From positions 1 to 64,000 of the forward strand of contig NZ_QUET01000012.1 of the NCBI RefSeq assembly GCF_003478445.1: a DNA stretch of 64,000 bases, in the 5' to 3' direction. A model generated the notes under the pieces. That model ran no database searches and had not been told where the DNA came from. It saw nothing but the letters and a program-made list of their open reading frames with translations. The position numbers and the translations under genes are program-made. Positions 56,337-64,000 of the stretch are shown in pieces. Within the stretch, counting starts at the first letter, position 1. Every line of letters begins with the position of its first letter. The stretch is from Roseburia sp. AM59-24XD (GTDB lineage Bacteria > Bacillota > Clostridia > Lachnospirales > Lachnospiraceae).

Positions 56337-57272
56337 TTATATATGTTCAAATACTCTGAGCTTCGCACTTTTCGAGCGGGAGTTTTCCTCAAGCTCTTTC
56401 TCAGATGGAAGCACAGGTTTTCTCGTAAGCACTTTTCCTTTGGACTTTTTTCCACAGACACACACCGGAAAGTTCGGCGGACAGGTACATGGATCCTGCG
56501 CTGTCCGGAATGCATTTTTCACGATGCGATCCTCCAGCGAGTGAAATGTGATGATGCAGAAGCGCCCTCCCGGCGCCAGTAGATCGATCATCTCACTGAT
56601 GTGATCCTCAAGAACGCTAAGTTCTCTGTTCACCTCGATACGTATTGCCTGAAATGTCCTTTTGGCAGGATGTCCTCCCTGTTTCTTAAACTTCATCGGT
56701 ATGGACTGATCTACGATCTGTGCCAGTCTGCCCGTCGTCATAACCGGTTCCTTCCGGCGTTCCTGCACAATATGTTTCGCAATGTTCTTTGCAAATTTAT
56801 CTTCCCCATACTTGCGAATCACCTGAAACAATTCGCTTTCTGTGTACTCATTTACCACAGTGGCAGCGGTTACTTCCTGACGATTGTCCATCCGCATATC
56901 AAGCGGCGCATCCTCACGGTATGAAAAGCCTCTCTCGGCAGCATCAAGCTGATAAGATGATACGCCAAGATCCAGCGTAATGCCGTTCACCTTCTCGATA
57001 CCAAGGTCGTGAAGAACCTCCTTCATCGCCTCATAATTGCTCCGCACGATCGTCACACGGTCACCAAACTCAGACAGCCGCTTTGTCGCAGCAGCAATCG
57101 CATCCTCGTCCTGATCAATCCCGATCATCCGACCATCCGGTCCAAGTCTCCGGCACACCTCATAGGCATGTCCGGCTCCTCCCAATGTGCCATCCACATA
57201 TATTCCATCCGGCTGCACATTCAAAGAATCGATCACCTCATGCAGCAGCACTGATTTGTGAGAAAATTCCAT
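56337..57272 (-). CDS. rsmH: 16S rRNA (cytosine-1402-N4)-methyltransferase RsmH
   Basis: A 311-residue SAM-dependent methyltransferase (formerly MraW). Motifs are [25 protein letters not shown] for [26 protein letters not shown] with [17 protein letters not shown], and [11 protein letters not shown]. It ends [20 protein letters not shown]. It methylates C1402 of 16S rRNA at the P site. It is the second gene of the dcw cluster, 46 bp after mraZ, its usual place. Confidence 0.96.
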   Translation of the reverse strand: MEFSHKSVLLHEVIDSLNVQPDGIYVDGTLGGAGHAYEVCRRLGPDGRMIGIDQDEDAIAAATKRLSEFGDRVTIVRSNYEAMKEVLHDLGIEKVNGITLDLGVSSYQLDAAERGFSYREDAPLDMRMDNRQEVTAATVVNEYTESELFQVIRKYGEDKFAKNIAKHIVQERRKEPVMTTGRLAQIVDQSIPMKFKKQGGHPAKRTFQAIRIEVNRELSVLEDHISEMIDLLAPGGRFCIITFHSLEDRIVKNAFRTAQDPCTCPPNFPVCVCGKKSKGKVLTRKPVLPSEKELEENSRSKSAKLRVFEHI

Positions 57273-57318
57273 AATCCCGTCTCCTTTCAGCGGCTAACCA
57301 CTTCCTGCTGCACCCTTC

Positions 57319-57744
57319 TTACAGAGAGATTCCGAGAGCATCCATTGCCTCTTCCATCGACATCTCACTGCCAAGTGTCTGTGCCTCAAAGGTATCCTTG
57401 TCCCAGATCTCCACACGGTTGATCATGCCGACAAAGACAAGATCCTTCTCAAGTCCGGCACTTTTGCGAAGCTTGGCGGGGATCAGTATTCTGCCCTGCT
57501 TGTCCAGTGTCACCTCCGAAGCAGAAGCCATTAACTGTCTCTGGATCATACGGCTCTGATGACTGGACGGCAGACTCTGCAGCTTCTGTGCCAGCTCTTC
57601 CCAATCGTGCTGTGGATATAAATACAGGCATCCGTCCACGCCCCAGGTGACATAAAAAAGGTCTCCCAGTTCCTCACGGTACTTCGCCGGTACGATAGCT
57701 CTGCCCTTTGCATCGATCGAGTGCTCATACTGACCCATGAACAT
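57319..57744 (-). CDS. mraZ: Transcriptional regulator MraZ
   Basis: A 141-residue protein with two tandem AbrB-like DNA-binding halves: FMGQYEHSIDAKGRAIVPAK with YREELGDLFYVT, and ASEVTLDKQGRILIPAKLRK with SAGLEKDLVFVG. Both contain the DxxGR-IP motif. MraZ is the regulator of its own dcw operon. The start at 57744 gives the canonical MFMGQYEHSID. The in-frame extension to 57795 would run through the operator-like repeats. AGAGGTGG precedes the ATG. Confidence 0.95.
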   Translation of the reverse strand: MFMGQYEHSIDAKGRAIVPAKYREELGDLFYVTWGVDGCLYLYPQHDWEELAQKLQSLPSSHQSRMIQRQLMASASEVTLDKQGRILIPAKLRKSAGLEKDLVFVGMINRVEIWDKDTFEAQTLGSEMSMEEAMDALGISL

Positions 57745-57757
57745 CGCTATCACCACC

Positions 57758-57808
57758 TCTCCACTTTTTGGGTATTCCCTGACACTTTCCCCCACTTTCT
57801 ACCACTTT
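57758..57808 (-). promoter_or_regulatory. MraZ operator-like repeats: AAAGTG(G/T)NNN
   Basis: Reading minus, three contiguous 10-mers: AAAGTGGTAG (57799-57808), AAAGTGGGGG (57789-57798) and AAAGTGTCAG (57779-57788). A fourth, AAAGTGGAGA (57758-57767), is separated by 11 bp. The first copy begins near the predicted transcription start of mraZ. The pattern agrees with the AAAGTG(T/G)N3 sites described for a mycoplasma MraZ. Confidence 0.7.
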
Positions 57809-57815
57809 CAAATTT

Positions 57816-57844
57816 ATTTTAACTGGTTTTTGGGAATTTATCAA
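57816..57844 (-). promoter_or_regulatory. Sigma-A promoter of the dcw cluster
   Basis: Reading minus, TTGATA (57839-57844), an exact 17-base spacer, then TAAAAT (57816-57821). Transcription would start at about 57809, at the edge of the AAAGTG repeat array. Confidence 0.65.
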
Positions 57845-57910
57845 CCCCTTTCCCGTAATTTATTCATTTTTTTGTCACATTTATGTCACATTTAAGGACA
57901 AAGAACAAAA

Positions 57911-58126
57911 GGGCAAAACCAGCGTTTTGCCCTCCAAGAATTGCTTCGCAATTCTCGTTGGCATTCCACCACGTTACGAGCATTTTCCTATACCGGAACA
58001 AAGCGGGCTTGCCCACTTTGCGCGTCACCGCACAATTGCTTACGCAATCTTCCTCTGTGCGGTGATCGCATCCTCGCGGAGCGTTTTCACATTATAGGAA
58101 ACAACAAGTTTCCTATAATGTGAAAA
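57911..58126. repeat. Island of consecutive hairpins in the mraZ-ruvB gap
   Basis: Within a 449-bp gene-free gap, five inverted repeats follow one another. They are GGGCAAAAC/GTTTTGCCC (57911-57932), AGAATTGC/GCAATTCT (57937-57955), CAAAGCGGGC/GCCCACTTTG (57999-58020, one mismatch), TCACCGCACA/TGTGCGGTGA (58025-58065, enclosing ATTGC/GCAAT), and a perfect 19-bp palindrome with 5-nt loop (58084-58126). No gene is visible. It resembles an intergenic palindromic repeat element. Confidence 0.65.
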
Positions 58127-58153
58127 ACACCAGACTCCATAACTGTCTGGTGT
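58127..58153 (-). terminator. Terminator after ruvB
   Basis: A 9-bp stem (ACACCAGAC with GTCTGGTGT) around nine bases, followed on the minus strand by TTTTTC. It lies 40 bp past the repaired ruvB stop and abuts the 19-bp palindrome. Confidence 0.75.
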
Positions 58154-58193
58154 TTCATTCCTTTTATGATATTGTTTCACGTACTTCTGCGCA

Positions 58194-59194
58194 TTACGCT
58201 TCCTCTCCGGACAGCCCGAAATGACGGTACGCCAGATCCGATGCCATACGTCCCCGCGGCGTCCTTAAGATCAGTCCGTTCTGGACAAGATATGGCTCAT
58301 ACACATCCTCCAGTGTCCCTGCATCCTCTCCGATCGATACTGCAAGCGTCTCCAGCCCCACCGGCCACCGCCAAAGTTATGGATCATCGTCTCGATGATC
58401 TGACGATCCGTGTTATCCAGTCCCAGCTTGTCAACCTCTAACAGGTCCAGCGCAAAGTCCGTGACCTTTTTGTCGATCCTGCCGTCGTACTTGATCTGCG
58501 CAAAATCACGCACCCGCTTCAAAAGGCGGTTAGCAAGACGCGGCGTTCCTCTGGATCTTCTGGCCAATTCCATCGCACCCTCCTCGTCAATCTCCACATT
58601 AAGGATCCTTGCAGAGTGCTTCACAATCGCCGCCAGCTCCTGCGGCGTATAAAACTCCAGACGGTTCACAACACCAAACCGATCACGCAGAGGTGCTGAC
58701 AGCATACCGGCACGCGTCGTTGCTCCGATCAGGGTAAACTTCGGAAGATCGATGCGTACCGACCGCGCAGACGGTCCCTTTCCGATCACGATGTCGATCA
58801 CATAATCCTCCATTGCCGGATAAAGTACCTCCTCCACCTGGCGGTTCAGACGATGGATCTCGTCCACGAAAAGCACATCCCCGTCCTGAAGCTTTGTAAG
58901 GATTGCTGCCATCTCTCCCGGTTTCTCGATCGCCGGTCCCGCCGTGATCTTCATATTGACACCCATCTCGTTTGCCACGATGCCTGCGAGTGTCGTCTTA
59001 CCAAGTCCCGGCGGACCATATAACAGCACATGATCCAGTGCATCGCCTCTCTGCTTTGCCGCTTCAATATAGATCGCCAGATTTTCCTTAATCTTCTGCT
59101 GTCCGATATAATCCGTCAGACGCTGCGGTCTGAGTGTCGGTTCCAGCTTCGCATCCTCCGCTGTAAATTCCGTACTGATCGTCCGTTTTGCCAT
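58194..59194 (-). CDS. ruvB: Holliday junction helicase RuvB (frameshifted near C terminus)
   Basis: An AAA+ ATPase with [18 protein letters not shown], Walker [33 protein letters not shown], sensor [18 protein letters not shown] and [20 protein letters not shown]. As written the frame derails after MIHNFGGG. One base missing in the GG at 58363-58364 (should read [16 protein letters not shown]) restores the winged-helix end [19 protein letters not shown] and a stop at 58194. The repaired length is 333 residues, normal for RuvB. The start MAKRTIST at 59194 is the family start, and the upstream extension is not coding-like. With RuvA it drives branch migration. It lies 132 bp after ruvA. Confidence 0.9.
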
Positions 59195-59258
59195 TCTAAT
59201 CAACCATGCCTTTCCAAAATTCGGTGTCCAGCCCCACAAGATTTCCTGCTGCTTCCCC

Positions 59259-59333
59259 TTCACACCGCGCCGGTACATCTTCTCTTTACACCGCGCCGGT
59301 TACGCCTTTCCTTCACGCCGTGCCGGTTACATC
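59259..59333. repeat. Three imperfect 26-27 bp direct repeats between ruvA and ruvB
   Basis: Units begin at about 59259, 59286 and 59312 and share the core CACC-GCGCCGGT(T)AC (ACACCGCGCCGG, ACACCGCGCCGG, ACGCCGTGCCGG). The third unit overlaps the ruvA stop. No function is evident. Confidence 0.5.
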
Positions 59334-59941
59334 AGCTTCAACGCCTGCTTCAAAAGCTCCTCCGTGCTAAGCTCGTCTGCATTCGTAATCTGCCTGACTG
59401 CCTTTAATGACTCTGCCGCAGAATAGCCCAATGCCGCCAGTGCCTCGACCGCCTCTGCGGACGCCTTTGCCACCGGTGCCGTATTCTGCGTACCGCCGCG
59501 CTCTGCCGCCTTCTCTAATACGGCATCGACCGTTTCCCTCGCCGCGATCTTATCCTTGAGTTCCACGATCAGCTTCTTTGCCGTCTTGGCACCGATGCCC
59601 GGTGCCTTTGCGATCGTTGCCGCATCATCTGCCAACACCGCAAACCGGATATCGTCTGCCGACAGCGTTCCAAGAATGCTTAATCCCGCCTTCGGACCGA
59701 TCCCGCTGACCGTGATCAGCTGACAGAACATCTCCAGCTCATCCATACTCTCAAAGCCAAACAGCTGCATGGCGTCCTCCCTGACATTCATATAAGTATA
59801 TATCTTCATTTCACCGCCAATGCCCGGAAGCCTGTCCATCAACGCCCCCGACACAAGGATCCGATAGCCGATCCCATGATTGTCAAGCACCACCGCATCC
59901 TCCTCGATCATTTCCAGCGTTCCCTTAATATATCGAATCAT
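59327..59941 (-). CDS. ruvA: Holliday junction branch migration protein RuvA
   Basis: A 204-residue protein with an OB-fold N-terminal domain (MIRYIKGTLEMIEEDAVVLD and YTYMNVREDAMQLFGF), helix-hairpin-helix motifs (ITVSGIGPKAGLSIL, KAPGIGAKTAKKLIVELKDK) and a C-terminal domain (SAEAVEALAALGYSAAESLK) that contacts RuvB. Its tetramers clamp Holliday junctions. It lies 47 bp after the YvyF-like gene and is followed by ruvB. Confidence 0.96.
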   Translation of the reverse strand: MIRYIKGTLEMIEEDAVVLDNHGIGYRILVSGALMDRLPGIGGEMKIYTYMNVREDAMQLFGFESMDELEMFCQLITVSGIGPKAGLSILGTLSADDIRFAVLADDAATIAKAPGIGAKTAKKLIVELKDKIAARETVDAVLEKAAERGGTQNTAPVAKASAEAVEALAALGYSAAESLKAVRQITNADELSTEELLKQALKLM

Positions 59942-59988
59942 GATTACTCCTTTTCCTATATAATTATAATGACTTCAATACACTCACC

Positions 59989-60240
59989 TCAATCCGGCAG
60001 CTTCTCAAAGCTCCCCGTCGACTCTCCCAGCCAGCCCTCTTCCATGAACTTGAGGATCACATAAGGATGAATTCCGAGCTCCTCGGAGATCTGAAGTGCA
60101 TTGCTGTTGGGATATTCCTTCAGATACTTTACAATATCATCTAACTGATCTTCATCCTCCGCACGGCAGTCCTTACAGCACAAGGTCCGTATCTTGGAAT
60201 GAAAAACCTTATGGCAATGCTTACATACATTGGTATACAT
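59989..60240 (-). CDS. YvyF-like zinc-ribbon/HTH protein (flagellar-operon type)
   Basis: An 83-residue protein with an N-terminal zinc-ribbon-like cluster (CKHCHKVF, then CCKDC at about 21-25) and a C-terminal helix-turn-helix-like part (NALQISEELGIHPYVILKFM then EEGWLG). The layout matches the small YvyF/TIGR03826 proteins found in flagellar operons of Bacillus and clostridia. Here the gene lies between cardiolipin synthase and ruvA, far from the flagellar genes. The function of the family is not known. The start has AAAGGTGCGG upstream. Confidence 0.68.
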   Translation of the reverse strand: MYTNVCKHCHKVFHSKIRTLCCKDCRAEDEDQLDDIVKYLKEYPNSNALQISEELGIHPYVILKFMEEGWLGESTGSFEKLPD

Positions 60241-60293
60241 ATCAATAACCGCACCTTTCTAAAGTGTTCCGTACCACTGCACAGGCAGCCGCA

Positions 60294-61964
60294 TCAGAAC
60301 AGCGTTGCAAACAGATTTAACAGCGGCTGTATCAACTTCCAGACAAGCGGACGTCTCTGCCAGTCCTCATAGCTGATCTCCTTACTCTCCTGAAACATCT
60401 TCTCAAAATCCCTGTGAATATCATTCTGGATCTTCTCCCCGGACATCCACACACCATTCTCATAATGCAGGTAAAAGCTCCTGTAATCCATATTGATCGT
60501 GCCGACGATCGCCGCATCCTCCGTTAAAATCTGTTTTGCATGGATAAAGCCCGGCGTGTATTCATAAATACGCACACCACCCTTGAGCAGCGGACCATAA
60601 TTAAAGTTCGTCAGCATCTTGGCATACTTCTTATCCGGGATATTCGGTGTCACGATGCGCACATCGACGCCACGGCGCACCGCCTCGATCAACGACTGCT
60701 TCATATAATCCTCAATCACCAGATACGGTGTTGTAATGTACAGATACTGATCAGAATACATGATCATCTGATTGTAAATGCTCTCGATCGGATTCTTCGG
60801 ATTGTTGGCAGGGCCGTCTGAGATCACCTGACACCAGGTATCTCCCTGAACATCCTGCATCACCTTATATTTAAGATAATCCACATGCTCCTTGTCGTGA
60901 CTGCTCGCCTCCCACATCTGCAAAAACACGACCGTCAGTCCCCAGACAGCATCGCCGCGCACACGGATTCCGGTGTCCTTCCACACACCAAAGCGCTCCA
61001 CCAGATTAGCATATTCATCTGCCAGATTAAAGCCTCCGGTATATCCAACCTTTCCGTCGATCACCATGATCTTCTGATGCGAACGGAAATTCATATAAAG
61101 CTGGCTTGTATACTTCATGATCGGATTGAACACGCGTACCTCAAAGCCCTCATGTTCCAGAATCTGCTTAAAATACTTTCTGGTACGGATCGCCGCACCA
61201 AAGTCATCGTACAGAAACTTTACCTCGACACCCTCCTTGATCTTACGCTTCAATATATCATGCATTTTGTCCCACAGACCGCCCTCTGCCACAATAAAGA
61301 AGTCGATCAGTACAAATTCCTTTGCATTTTCAAGATCTCGGAAGATTGCCTCAAACGCATCCTCCCCCATCGGGAAGTAATCAACCTCATTCCCCTCTGT
61401 CAAAAGAAAATTCTCGGAGAGCATGAACTTGACCATACGACCGGAAACCGGATTCTCCTCCGCATAATCCACCCACAGATCATCGTCCTGCACAAGAAAC
61501 TTATTGCCATAGCTGATCTGCCGCATAATATAGGTATCGAGTTCTTTTTTCTTTTTGCCGGTACGTCCCCACAGGAAATAAAGCAGGAAACCGGTCAACG
61601 GCAAAAGCGTAATGATCGATATCCACGCAATCCGGTACGACGGACTCTGATTACGGTTGATCAGCGCAACGATCGCCACCATGGAAGACACCTGGATCAG
61701 ATAATACCAGACTGTGCCGTTCGTCCGGATCTGCAGGGAAAGCCACATTACAAACACGATCTGTACCAAAACAAGTAAGGCTGTCATAACCACCTTCAGA
61801 AAACCGCTGGTATTATTCTGTATCCTGCCCTTTAACTCCCTAAGATAGCTTTCCTCTCGCTCATCCTCATGAAAATATTTATCATTGCCCCGCCGCTGGT
61901 TTCGCTGATCCCATCGTTCGTACGCAGCGTCTTTATCGAATAATTTCTTCTCTCCGATCTCCAT
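60294..61964 (-). CDS. cls: Cardiolipin synthase
   Basis: A 556-residue phospholipase-D-superfamily enzyme. After a hydrophilic start come two to three membrane helices (about 45-130; VVMTALLVLVQIVFVMWL, ISIITLLPLTGFLLYF). Two HKD motifs follow: HQKIMVIDGKVGYTGG and HAKQILTEDAAIVGTIN. It joins two phosphatidylglycerols (or related lipids) to form cardiolipin at the membrane. The N-terminal cytoplasmic segment with charged DAAYERWDQRNQRRGNDK is longer than in classical Cls. The ATG at 61964 has AGGAG 11 bases upstream. The ATG nine codons earlier lacks a site. A sigma-A promoter lies 45 bp upstream. Confidence 0.92.
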   Translation of the reverse strand: MEIGEKKLFDKDAAYERWDQRNQRRGNDKYFHEDEREESYLRELKGRIQNNTSGFLKVVMTALLVLVQIVFVMWLSLQIRTNGTVWYYLIQVSSMVAIVALINRNQSPSYRIAWISIITLLPLTGFLLYFLWGRTGKKKKELDTYIMRQISYGNKFLVQDDDLWVDYAEENPVSGRMVKFMLSENFLLTEGNEVDYFPMGEDAFEAIFRDLENAKEFVLIDFFIVAEGGLWDKMHDILKRKIKEGVEVKFLYDDFGAAIRTRKYFKQILEHEGFEVRVFNPIMKYTSQLYMNFRSHQKIMVIDGKVGYTGGFNLADEYANLVERFGVWKDTGIRVRGDAVWGLTVVFLQMWEASSHDKEHVDYLKYKVMQDVQGDTWCQVISDGPANNPKNPIESIYNQMIMYSDQYLYITTPYLVIEDYMKQSLIEAVRRGVDVRIVTPNIPDKKYAKMLTNFNYGPLLKGGVRIYEYTPGFIHAKQILTEDAAIVGTINMDYRSFYLHYENGVWMSGEKIQNDIHRDFEKMFQESKEISYEDWQRRPLVWKLIQPLLNLFATLF

Positions 61965-62008
61965 AAACACGTCTCTCCTTTTCGCTGCCATAAATTCACA
62001 TTTCTTCT

Positions 62009-62037
62009 ATTATATGATATCCTTAAATAAATTACAA
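62009..62037 (-). promoter_or_regulatory. Sigma-A promoter of cls
   Basis: Reading minus, TTGTAA (62032-62037), a 17-base spacer and TATAAT (62009-62014). It lies in the divergent gap between cls and the YprB-like gene. Confidence 0.6.
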
Positions 62038-62074
62038 ACACGACATCTACGTTTTTGTTTAAAGGAGCAGACAC

Positions 62075-63256
62075 ATGAAGACAATACAAAGTACCGTTTC
62101 CACCCCTGATGAGCTCTATCCTTTTCATCAGCCGCTCGAACAGATCGCATTTTTTGATATCGAGACAACCGGACTGTCCCCGAAGACATCCTCCATCTAT
62201 TTGATCGGAGTCATGCACTACAACAACCATAAGCAAAGCTGGCAGATCACCCAGTGGTTTGCGGATGATTATCAAAGTGAAGAACCGATCCTTGAGGCAT
62301 TTTTATCCTATCTGGAGGACTTTTCGTATCTTTATCATTTCAACGGCTGCACCTTTGATATTCCTTTTGTAAAGGCAAAATGCCAAAAGCACCACATCGC
62401 CATTCCGGAGACCGTTCAGCCGCTTCTGTCAGAGACCATCTCCAGCCAGGTCAACGATGCCGGTGCCAATATTGATCTCTTAAAGGAGATCCGGCCTTTG
62501 AAAAAACTTCTCGGGCTCGCAAAAGCTAACCAGACCTATCTGGAACACTGGATCGGTCTGAACCGCGAGGACACCTATGATGGCGGGCAGTTGATCAAAG
62601 TTTATTCCGAATATATGCAGCAAAAGATTATGAAAAAACCAGGCGCTGACGAACTGGAGCATCTGCTTCTTCTGCACAACCACGATGATATTGCCGGCAT
62701 GCTCTCCGTCTGCATCATGTTAAGCTATAAGGATCTGTTTTATCCGGTCAGACCGTTTTTTTCCTGCTCCTGCACCGCAGAAAACGACCGTATCCATATC
62801 TCCTTTCCGGTCAGACTTCCACGGGAAAGCACACTGTATCATGCCTTCGAAAAGTCCGACTCTTCAGAATGTATCTTCACAGAGCCCGCCTGTTTGTCTC
62901 TGCAAAAGAATCTTGCTACCCTCTCGCTTCCGCTGTACCGGGGCGTGCTGAAGTTCTTTTTCCCGGATCATAAGGATTATTATTATCTGCCGCAGGAGGA
63001 CACGGCGATCCACAAAAGCGTTGCTCAGTTTGTCGATGCATCCTGCCGACGGAAAGCAACGGCAGCCAACTGCTATACCAAAAAAGAGGGCATTTTCCTG
63101 CCATCGCTTGCCGCAAAGGAAAGCAGTCTTGACAAACCACGCTTTTACATGGCATACAAAGCATCTCCTGCCTGCTATCTGCTGTCCGCAGATGACCCGG
63201 ACGAACAAAAAGAAATGCTATCCTCCTACCTTTTCCACGAGCTTCCTTTCTTTTGA
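62075..63256 (+). CDS. YprB-like RNase H-fold exonuclease
   Basis: A 393-residue protein whose N-terminal half (about 20-215) is a DEDD-type RNase H-like domain: FFDIETTGLSP with the first two acids, FNGCTFDIPFVKAKC with the third, and LHNHDDIAGM with the final His/Asp. The second half (about 220-393) has no recognised domain. The architecture fits YprB-type proteins of Firmicutes, predicted 3'-5' nucleases of unknown substrate. The start has AAAGGAG nine bases upstream. Confidence 0.82.
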   Translation: MKTIQSTVSTPDELYPFHQPLEQIAFFDIETTGLSPKTSSIYLIGVMHYNNHKQSWQITQWFADDYQSEEPILEAFLSYLEDFSYLYHFNGCTFDIPFVKAKCQKHHIAIPETVQPLLSETISSQVNDAGANIDLLKEIRPLKKLLGLAKANQTYLEHWIGLNREDTYDGGQLIKVYSEYMQQKIMKKPGADELEHLLLLHNHDDIAGMLSVCIMLSYKDLFYPVRPFFSCSCTAENDRIHISFPVRLPRESTLYHAFEKSDSSECIFTEPACLSLQKNLATLSLPLYRGVLKFFFPDHKDYYYLPQEDTAIHKSVAQFVDASCRRKATAANCYTKKEGIFLPSLAAKESSLDKPRFYMAYKASPACYLLSADDPDEQKEMLSSYLFHELPFF

Positions 63257-63262
63257 TCATAC

Positions 63263-63291
63263 TTGAATTTTGCAGATAAATCCTGTATGAT
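63263..63291 (+). promoter_or_regulatory. Sigma-A-type promoter of the terminal LysR gene
   Basis: TTGAAT, an exact 17-base spacer and TATGAT lie about 50 bp before the start codon, in an 85-bp gap. Confidence 0.55.
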
Positions 63292-63341
63292 ATGAAAATA
63301 TTGTTTATGATCGTTAGCATTCGAAAGAAAAGAGGGAAATC

Positions 63342-64000
63342 ATGGAATTATTTCAGCTTAAATATTTTCTGACCGTTGCCCGGTTTGAGCACGTGACAAA
63401 AGCCGCCGAGAGCCTGCATGTCGCACAGCCTGCCGTATCACAGGCAATCCGTCATCTGGAGGAGGAACTGGATGTTTCCCTTTTTGACCGCGAGAATCAT
63501 CATATTGCACTGAACAGTAACGGCAAATATCTGCAGAACCGTCTGCTCCCTATTATGTCTGCACTCGACAGTCTTCCGGAGGATCTCAAGGAGGCATCCC
63601 TGCAGAACCATCCCGTGATCCACATGAACCTGCGCTCCGCTTCTGCGATCATCACGAACTGCATCATCGCATACCGTGCGATCCACCCGGAGATTCGTTT
63701 TAAACTTTCCCAAAAGCCTGAAGATCCGACTGCCGACTACTTTATCTCTGCCGTCCGCTGCGACACGGAGCTTCTGCCCTCGCAGCATGTTCTGTTTGAG
63801 GAGGATTTCTATCTGGCTGTGCCGGCCAACTCAAAGCTTGCCTCCCATCCTTCCGTCAAGCTCGAGAAAACCGCAAACGAATCCTACGTCAGCCTTGAAA
63901 GCAACCGGCCACTGCGTACAATCTGTGACCTGATCTGCCAATCCATCAGCTTCACACCAAACATCGTCTATGAAAGTGACAATCCGGAAACCGTACGGGA
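63342..64000 (+). CDS. LysR-type transcriptional regulator, cut by the window end
   Basis: The first 219 codons of a LysR regulator. The winged HTH is clear: MELFQLKYFLTVARFEHVTK, AAESLHVAQPAVSQAIRHLE, EELDVSLFDRENHHI. The start of the ligand-binding domain follows. About 70-80 residues are missing on the right. The ATG at 63342 has AGAGGG upstream. The target genes are unknown and are probably beyond the window or the gene itself. Confidence 0.88.
   Translation, partial: MELFQLKYFLTVARFEHVTKAAESLHVAQPAVSQAIRHLEEELDVSLFDRENHHIALNSNGKYLQNRLLPIMSALDSLPEDLKEASLQNHPVIHMNLRSASAIITNCIIAYRAIHPEIRFKLSQKPEDPTADYFISAVRCDTELLPSQHVLFEEDFYLAVPANSKLASHPSVKLEKTANESYVSLESNRPLRTICDLICQSISFTPNIVYESDNPETVR

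Noticed and set aside
57911..58126. CRISPR array from the repeated hairpins near mraZ
   Set aside because: The arms are all different inverted repeats, not identical direct repeats with unique spacers, and no cas genes are present.
60885..61778. 297-codon plus-strand frame opposite cardiolipin synthase
   Set aside because: Antisense shadow rich in His/Leu/Ile, no start site, no family.

Overview
The window reads as a chromosomal segment of a motile, anaerobic, mid-GC Firmicute, most likely a Lachnospiraceae of the Roseburia/Agathobacter type. This placement is an inference. It rests on the four-subunit pyruvate-type ferredoxin oxidoreductase, the flgM-flgN-flgK-flgL-fliW-csrA-flaG-fliD-fliS gene order, BspA-like surface proteins, a division/wall cluster without ftsA, and strong AGGAGG-type ribosome binding sites. 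No rRNA, tRNA, CRISPR array, insertion sequence or prophage gene was seen.

Layout. Nearly everything is on the minus strand. 0.4-3.8 kb: a PAS-GGDEF-EAL protein and a chemotaxis receptor. 4.1-9.1 kb: a possible 40-residue protein, a KdpE/KdpD-like two-component pair and a TrkA/TrkH potassium uptake system. 9.4-15.0 kb: two tandem, translationally coupled secreted leucine-rich-repeat proteins. 15.3-26.5 kb: a late flagellar cluster (chaperones, hook-filament junction proteins, cap, FliW/CsrA, FlgM). 26.6-32.3 kb: diaminopimelate decarboxylase, then on the plus strand a type II topoisomerase pair. 32.4-36.5 kb: the por operon with a LysR gene as its last member. 36.8-38.5 kb (plus): YqeY and a GH27 alpha-galactosidase. 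38.6-45.9 kb: dCMP deaminase, an amylase fused to a glyoxalase-fold domain, two c-di-GMP proteins and a CPBP-type membrane protease. 46.0-57.8 kb: the dcw cluster from mraZ to ftsZ. 58.2-62.0 kb: ruvAB, a YvyF-like protein and cardiolipin synthase. 62.1-64.0 kb (plus): a YprB-like nuclease and a LysR regulator cut by the window end.

How parts connect. The flagellar genes appear to be driven by sigma-28-type promoters embedded in the terminators that precede them (upstream of flgM and of flaG). The dcw cluster starts with a sigma-A promoter followed by three contiguous 10-bp AAAGTG(G/T)NNN repeats plus one phased copy, a likely MraZ operator. Three GGDEF/EAL proteins and a chemoreceptor tie motility to c-di-GMP.

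Quality warning. Seven genes (second LRR protein, fliD, porD, CPBP protease, a penicillin-binding protein, ruvB and possibly the 40-residue protein) are broken only by single-base deletions, nearly all readable as shortened homopolymers. Ten such events, all deletions, many in housekeeping genes, look more like uncorrected sequencing indels than real pseudogenes. I give these genes as repaired spans and say where the shift lies.
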